The translations under genes were made by a program, and so were the position numbers. DNA of 10,411 nucleotides, taken from JAZRUF01 sp045652405 (GTDB lineage: Bacteria; Bacillota; Clostridia; Oscillospirales; JAAYXM01). Below are positions 7,261-10,411 of this stretch, in pieces (position 1 is the stretch's first letter; every line of letters starts with the position of its first letter). The stretch lies in the NCBI GenBank assembly GCA_045652405.1, contig JAZRUF010000129.1:1-10411 (forward strand), in the 5' to 3' direction. The notes under the pieces were generated by a model. The model did not search any database. It was not told the origin of the DNA and saw only the letters and a program-made list of their open reading frames with translations.

Positions 7261-8748
7261 ATGTTTGAAAAAATTTATGCAGAAAATGAAGCGCGCATTC
7301 CCAAGGGCAAAATTAGAACCCGCTTTGCGCCAAGCCCGACAGGTTACATGCATATCGGTAACCTGCGCACCGCGCTTTATACATATATGATAGCAAAGCA
7401 CTCAGGCGGTGACTTTATCCTACGTATTGAGGACACTGACCAAGGCCGTTACGTAGAAGGCGCAACCGAGCTTATTTACCGCACGCTCAAGCAGACCGGT
7501 CTCAACTATGACGAAGGTCCCGACATCGGAGGTCCCGTCGGACCGTATATACAGAGCCAACGTCGCGGAATATATCTTGACTATGCTAAGCTCCTCATCG
7601 AAAAAGGCGCTGCATACTACTGCTTCTGCGCAAAAGACGAAAGCGACGCACCTTCGTCGGATATTCCGACCAAGTATGACGGCCGTTGCTCACGCCTTAG
7701 CGCAGATGAAATCAAAGCAAAACTTGACGCAGGCGTTCCCTACGTCATCCGCCAAAAAATGCCGTCTTCCGGTCAAACCACTTTTTCAGATGTTGTCTAC
7801 GGTGAAATAACTGTTGACAACGCAGAGCTTGATGACCAGATTCTCATAAAGTCTGACGGTCTGCCCACCTACAATTTCGCAAATGTAATTGATGACCACC
7901 TGATGGGCATAACCCACGTAGTACGTGGCTCAGAGTATCTGTCCTCTGCACCTAAGTACAACTTACTTTACCAGGCTTTCGGTTGGGAAATCCCCATATA
8001 TGTCCACTGCTCTCCGGTTATGCGAAATGAGCACGAGAAGCTCTCAAAGCGTAAAGGCGACCCTTCTTACGAGGATTTGCTTTCGATGGGCTATCTCAAG
8101 GATGCACTGATAAACTATGTAACTCTTCTCGGTTGGAGTCCGGGTGGCGAGCGCGAAATATACTCACTGAGTGAGCTTACGGATATTTTTGAAATCAAAG
8201 GCATTTCAAAATCCCCGGCTATATTTGACACTCAGAAGCTCAATCACATAAACGCGGAATACATCCGCGCAATGTCCGCCGAAGCTTTCCACGAGATTGC
8301 CGAGCCGTATATCCGCCAAAGCGTCAAAACCCCGGATATTGACACGCGCTTAATCGCTCCGCTTCTGCAACCGCGTTGCGAACAGCTTACCGACATTCCC
8401 GAGCAGGTGGATTTCTTCGATACCCTGCCCGAATACAGTCCTGAGCTTTATCGCCACAAAAAGATGAAGACGGACGAGGCAATTTCTTTGGATATTTTAA
8501 AGAAGCTTATTCCGGTTATTTCAAACATTTACGAGTGGACTCACGAGGCTATCCACGACGCACTCTTCGGTCTTATAGCTGAGCTTGAAGTCAAAAACGG
8601 AATTGTGCTCTGGCCTCTTCGCACTGCACTTTCTGGAAAGCCCACCACCCCGGGCGGTGGTGTTGAGCTCTGCGAAATCTTAGGAAAAGACGAAAGCTTA
8701 TCTCGCATTAACGCAGGAATTTTACTTCTTGAGAAAACCCTCGCATAA
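7261..8748 (+). CDS. gltX: Glutamyl-tRNA synthetase
   Basis: Joins glutamate to tRNA-Glu; class Ib synthetase, cytosolic. Its 495 aa are a usual bacterial length. Visible parts: RFAPSPTGYMHIGNLRTALY (21-40) with the HIGH-type signature as HIGN; RIEDTD (55-60); an E. coli-like zinc-binding set, C121-x-C123 with Y139 and C143 in YDGRC; QILIKSDGLPTYNFANVIDDH (193-213); VVRGSEYL (220-227); KLSKRKGD (260-267) as the KMSKS loop; and an all-helical anticodon-binding domain (about 325-495) with the typical glycine-rich SGKPTTPGGG (458-467). The start codon follows glnS by 20 nt with a modest GGTGA (7250-7254, 6 nt upstream), so it is co-transcribed. With GlnRS present it is more likely the discriminating type, but specificity depends on anticodon-contact residues that I have not aligned. 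There is no conventional terminator right after it; see the hairpin at 8762-8823. Confidence 0.97.
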   Translation: MFEKIYAENEARIPKGKIRTRFAPSPTGYMHIGNLRTALYTYMIAKHSGGDFILRIEDTDQGRYVEGATELIYRTLKQTGLNYDEGPDIGGPVGPYIQSQRRGIYLDYAKLLIEKGAAYYCFCAKDESDAPSSDIPTKYDGRCSRLSADEIKAKLDAGVPYVIRQKMPSSGQTTFSDVVYGEITVDNAELDDQILIKSDGLPTYNFANVIDDHLMGITHVVRGSEYLSSAPKYNLLYQAFGWEIPIYVHCSPVMRNEHEKLSKRKGDPSYEDLLSMGYLKDALINYVTLLGWSPGGEREIYSLSELTDIFEIKGISKSPAIFDTQKLNHINAEYIRAMSAEAFHEIAEPYIRQSVKTPDIDTRLIAPLLQPRCEQLTDIPEQVDFFDTLPEYSPELYRHKKMKTDEAISLDILKKLIPVISNIYEWTHEAIHDALFGLIAELEVKNGIVLWPLRTALSGKPTTPGGGVELCEILGKDESLSRINAGILLLEKTLA

Positions 8749-8761
8749 ATCACAAATTTTA

Positions 8762-8823
8762 AAAACGGTCATAAGATGAACTGAATGCTCTATATTTACG
8801 GAGGTTCATCCTATGACCGTTTT
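8762..8823 (+). promoter_or_regulatory. Long hairpin spanning the ytaF ribosome site and start codon
   Basis: The 20 nt at 8762-8781 are the reverse complement of 8804-8823 except at one position (an A-C mismatch in RNA). The loop of about 22 nt carries most of the Shine-Dalgarno GGAGG (8800-8804). The ATG of ytaF (8813-8815) lies in the paired right arm. The arm ends in TTTT and is followed by ATTTAT, so the same structure looks like a gltX terminator whose U-tract lies within the ytaF coding sequence. It could therefore stop transcription, limit translation of ytaF, or both. The inverted repeat itself is certain; its role is inference. Confidence 0.7.
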
Positions 8824-9454
8824 ATTTATCCTGCTTTCAATAAATTTAGACTCGCTTGTAACCGGCTTTGCATACGGTGTTCGGCGCGTTAAAATCCCGC
8901 TTATCTCCGCTGCAGTAATATCCTGCTCCTCTATAGCCTACTCTGCACTTGCAATGGCTGCAGGCTCTGTAGCAAGCGCATTATTTCCGCCGCTTGTGTG
9001 CCGCTTAACCGGCGCTTTAGTGCTTATAATCATCGGTTTGATTCTAATTGCAAATGTGGCAAAAGAAAACGAGCTCCCTGCCCCCGCACCAAGCAAGGAA
9101 AAAGACACTCTTTTTAATCTGGTGATAAAATCTTTCGGAATTACAATTTCGGTTGTGCGCGACCCTACACTGTGCGATTTTGACCGCTCACAAAGGATAG
9201 ATTTTAAAGAGGCGCTATACTTAAGCTTCGCGCTATCTGCCGATGCTATCGGCGTAGGCCTCGGTTGTGCAATGAGCGGAATAGTTGCATGTTACATACC
9301 GCCGCTTGTCGGCTTAAGCCAGCTTGTATTACTGTATGCAGGTCTTTACTGCGGAAAATTTTTGTCTAAATTTTTAAATGTCAGCCGCCGCATATGCAGT
9401 GTTATATCCGGTATAATTTTAATAGCACTCGCCATGTTCCGTATATTTAGCTGA
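8813..9454 (+). CDS. ytaF: YtaF-family (MntP-related) polytopic membrane protein
   Basis: Integral membrane protein of 213 aa with about six hydrophobic segments, in two repeat-like halves. The first begins SINLDSLVTGFAYGV (9-23) and the second ALSADAIGVGLGCAM (140-154), each with an aspartate in the membrane (D12 and D144), as in the MntP manganese-exporter fold. The loop between halves contains VRDPTLCDFDRSQRIDFKEA (115-134), a family hallmark; DFDRSQRIDFKE (122-133) fits an EF-hand-type calcium loop at positions 1, 3, 5, 9 and 12. The family is annotated as a putative sporulation membrane protein in Bacillus and Clostridia, but its biochemical role is not established; cation transport is inferred from the MntP resemblance. 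The ATG is preceded by GGAGG (8800-8804, 8 nt). The start is embedded in a long hairpin. The gene begins 64 nt after gltX, so it may be read from the glnS-gltX transcript. Confidence 0.88.
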   Translation: MTVLFILLSINLDSLVTGFAYGVRRVKIPLISAAVISCSSIAYSALAMAAGSVASALFPPLVCRLTGALVLIIIGLILIANVAKENELPAPAPSKEKDTLFNLVIKSFGITISVVRDPTLCDFDRSQRIDFKEALYLSFALSADAIGVGLGCAMSGIVACYIPPLVGLSQLVLLYAGLYCGKFLSKFLNVSRRICSVISGIILIALAMFRIFS

Positions 9455-9490
9455 CTTTTAATTTACCCCGCCATAAATCCTTTGCCATAC

Positions 9491-9519
9491 TTGCAAAACA
9501 CGTCAAAATAAGATACAAT
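9491..9519 (+). promoter_or_regulatory. Sigma-A-type promoter of wecB
   Basis: TTGCAA (9491-9496) and TACAAT (9514-9519) are separated by exactly 17 bp, with an AT-rich spacer. Transcription would begin near 9526, about 25 nt before the wecB start. It is the best promoter match in the window. Confidence 0.65.
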
Positions 9520-9538
9520 ATAGATAATAATTTATATG

Positions 9539-9554
9539 GTGGTGTGGCAAATTG
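9539..9554 (+). promoter_or_regulatory. Ribosome binding site and TTG start of wecB
   Basis: GGTGG (9539-9543) lies 8 nt before a TTG at 9552-9554. The family N-terminus normally has several residues before MTVFGTRPEAIK, which favours this TTG over the ATG at 9570. Confidence 0.6.
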
Positions 9555-10411
9555 AGTAAACTTAAAGTAATGACCGTATTTGGAACCCGACCTGAGGCAA
9601 TAAAAATGGCGCCGCTGGTGCTTGAGCTTCAAAAGCATCCTGAAATTGAGCCGCTGTGCTGCGTAACCGCGCAACACCGTGAGATGCTGGATTCCGTATT
9701 AAATATTTTTAAAATAAAGCCGGACTATGACCTTAACATCATGGCACCGCGTCAAACACTTGCAAGCATTACCACAAAGATTCTTACCGGCTTGGATGAG
9801 GTTCTTGACCGTGCAAAGCCTGACATTGTTCTGGTGCACGGTGATACGTCTACCACTTTTGCCGGAGCACTCGCTTCTTTTTACCGCGGCATAAAGGTAG
9901 GACACGTCGAAGCGGGCTTGCGCTCTTTCGACAAGTATTCACCCTTCCCCGAGGAAGTAAACCGCAAGCTTACCGGTAATATAGCAGATTTACATTTCTG
10001 CCCGACGGTAAACAATGCCCAAAACCTCAAAAATGAAAAGATTGAGGGTGAGATTTTCATCACCGGAAACACTGTTATTGACGCACTGAAAACCACTGTA
10101 CGTGATGACTATTCTTTCCACAGTGATGCGCTTAAGAACATAGATTTCGGTGCATACCGTACGGTTCTTCTCACCGCTCATCGCCGCGAGAATTACGGAG
10201 AGCCGATGGAAAACATAATGAACGCAATAAAGGAGCTTGTAGGCGAGCATCCGGATATCCAGATAATTTACCCGGTGCACCTGAGCCCGGCTGTGCGTGA
10301 TACGGTTTTCCCAATACTTTCAAATGTACCGCGCGTTCATCTGATTGACCCAATAGATGTTGATGATATGCATAACCTCATGGCGCGATGCCACCTTATC
10401 CTTACCGATTC
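9552..10411 (+). CDS. wecB: UDP-N-acetylglucosamine 2-epimerase (non-hydrolysing), 3' end cut
   Basis: Interconverts UDP-GlcNAc and UDP-ManNAc, the ManNAc donor precursor for wall teichoic acid linkage units, capsule or related surface polymers (WecB, also called MnaA); cytosolic. The 286 complete codons seen start MSKLKVMTVFGTRPEAIKMA. They carry QHREML (41-46), VHGDTSTT (95-102), HVEAGLRS (118-125), PFPEEVNR (131-138), ITGNTVIDAL (170-179), LTAHRREN (207-214) and YPVHLSP (240-246). Residues matching the catalytic ones of E. coli WecB are D98, E120, E134 and H210. Family members are about 370-385 aa, so roughly 90 residues, including part of the nucleotide-binding C-terminal lobe, lie beyond the window. 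The start is a TTG (residues 1-6 precede the internal ATG at 9570). It has its own promoter and no visible link to ytaF. Partner genes, such as teichoic acid or capsule glycosyltransferases, would be expected downstream, but none can be seen. Confidence 0.95.
   Translation, partial: MSKLKVMTVFGTRPEAIKMAPLVLELQKHPEIEPLCCVTAQHREMLDSVLNIFKIKPDYDLNIMAPRQTLASITTKILTGLDEVLDRAKPDIVLVHGDTSTTFAGALASFYRGIKVGHVEAGLRSFDKYSPFPEEVNRKLTGNIADLHFCPTVNNAQNLKNEKIEGEIFITGNTVIDALKTTVRDDYSFHSDALKNIDFGAYRTVLLTAHRRENYGEPMENIMNAIKELVGEHPDIQIIYPVHLSPAVRDTVFPILSNVPRVHLIDPIDVDDMHNLMARCHLILTD

Noticed and set aside
8749..8812. yybP-ykoY manganese riboswitch before the MntP-related gene
   Set aside because: Only 64 nt are available and they hold a single simple hairpin, without the multi-helix core of that riboswitch.
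8785..8892. Short open frame of about 35 codons from an ATG at 8785, out of frame with ytaF
   Set aside because: It has no ribosome binding site, and most of it overlaps ytaF in another frame. It might only matter as a leader peptide if translation were shown.
9570..9572. ATG at 9570 as the wecB start
   Set aside because: It would start the protein at MTVFGTRPEAIK with no residues before the first strand; the TTG at 9552 has a better ribosome site and the family's normal N-terminal length.

Overview
The window reads as ordinary, gene-dense chromosome of a low-to-mid GC Firmicute, most likely a member of the Clostridia (Oscillospirales/Ruminococcaceae-like). This is inferred from a YtaF-family protein, a PhoR-like kinase with the extracytoplasmic domain typical of clostridial kinases, GTG and TTG starts, GGAGG-type ribosome binding sites and the presence of both GlnRS and GluRS. 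All seven supported genes except the two at the edges are complete, and all are on the + strand. I see no mobile element, CRISPR array, tRNA or rRNA.

Layout. (1) 2-1057: 5'-truncated pyrB whose product ends in a four-cysteine tail resembling the zinc domain of the PyrI regulatory chain, followed by a hairpin terminator. (2) 1158-3486: response regulator and PAS-containing histidine kinase (PhoP/PhoR-like) with a 4-nt gap, closed by a strong terminator. (3) 3639-5384: Na+/phosphate symporter fused to PhoU-like helical repeats, preceded by three in-phase 11-bp TTTACA-type repeats that look like a Pho box, and closed by a terminator. (4) 5564-8748: glnS-gltX operon with its own promoter. (5) 8813-9454: ytaF, whose start codon lies inside a long hairpin. 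(6) 9552-end: wecB/mnaA UDP-GlcNAc 2-epimerase, with a good sigma-A promoter and a TTG start, cut by the window end.

How the genes fit together. Parts 2 and 3 form a plausible compact phosphate module: a PhoR-like sensor and PhoP-like regulator, an adjacent transporter carrying its own PhoU-like domain, and a Pho-box-like array between them. Part 4 charges tRNA-Glu and tRNA-Gln from one transcript. pyrB (pyrimidine synthesis), ytaF (membrane protein, possibly cation-related) and wecB (cell-envelope sugar precursor) look like independent housekeeping units.

Nothing here is clearly a new defence or mobile system. The points most worth checking are the PyrI-like zinc tail on PyrB, the Pho-box-like array, and the 20-bp hairpin over the ytaF start codon.
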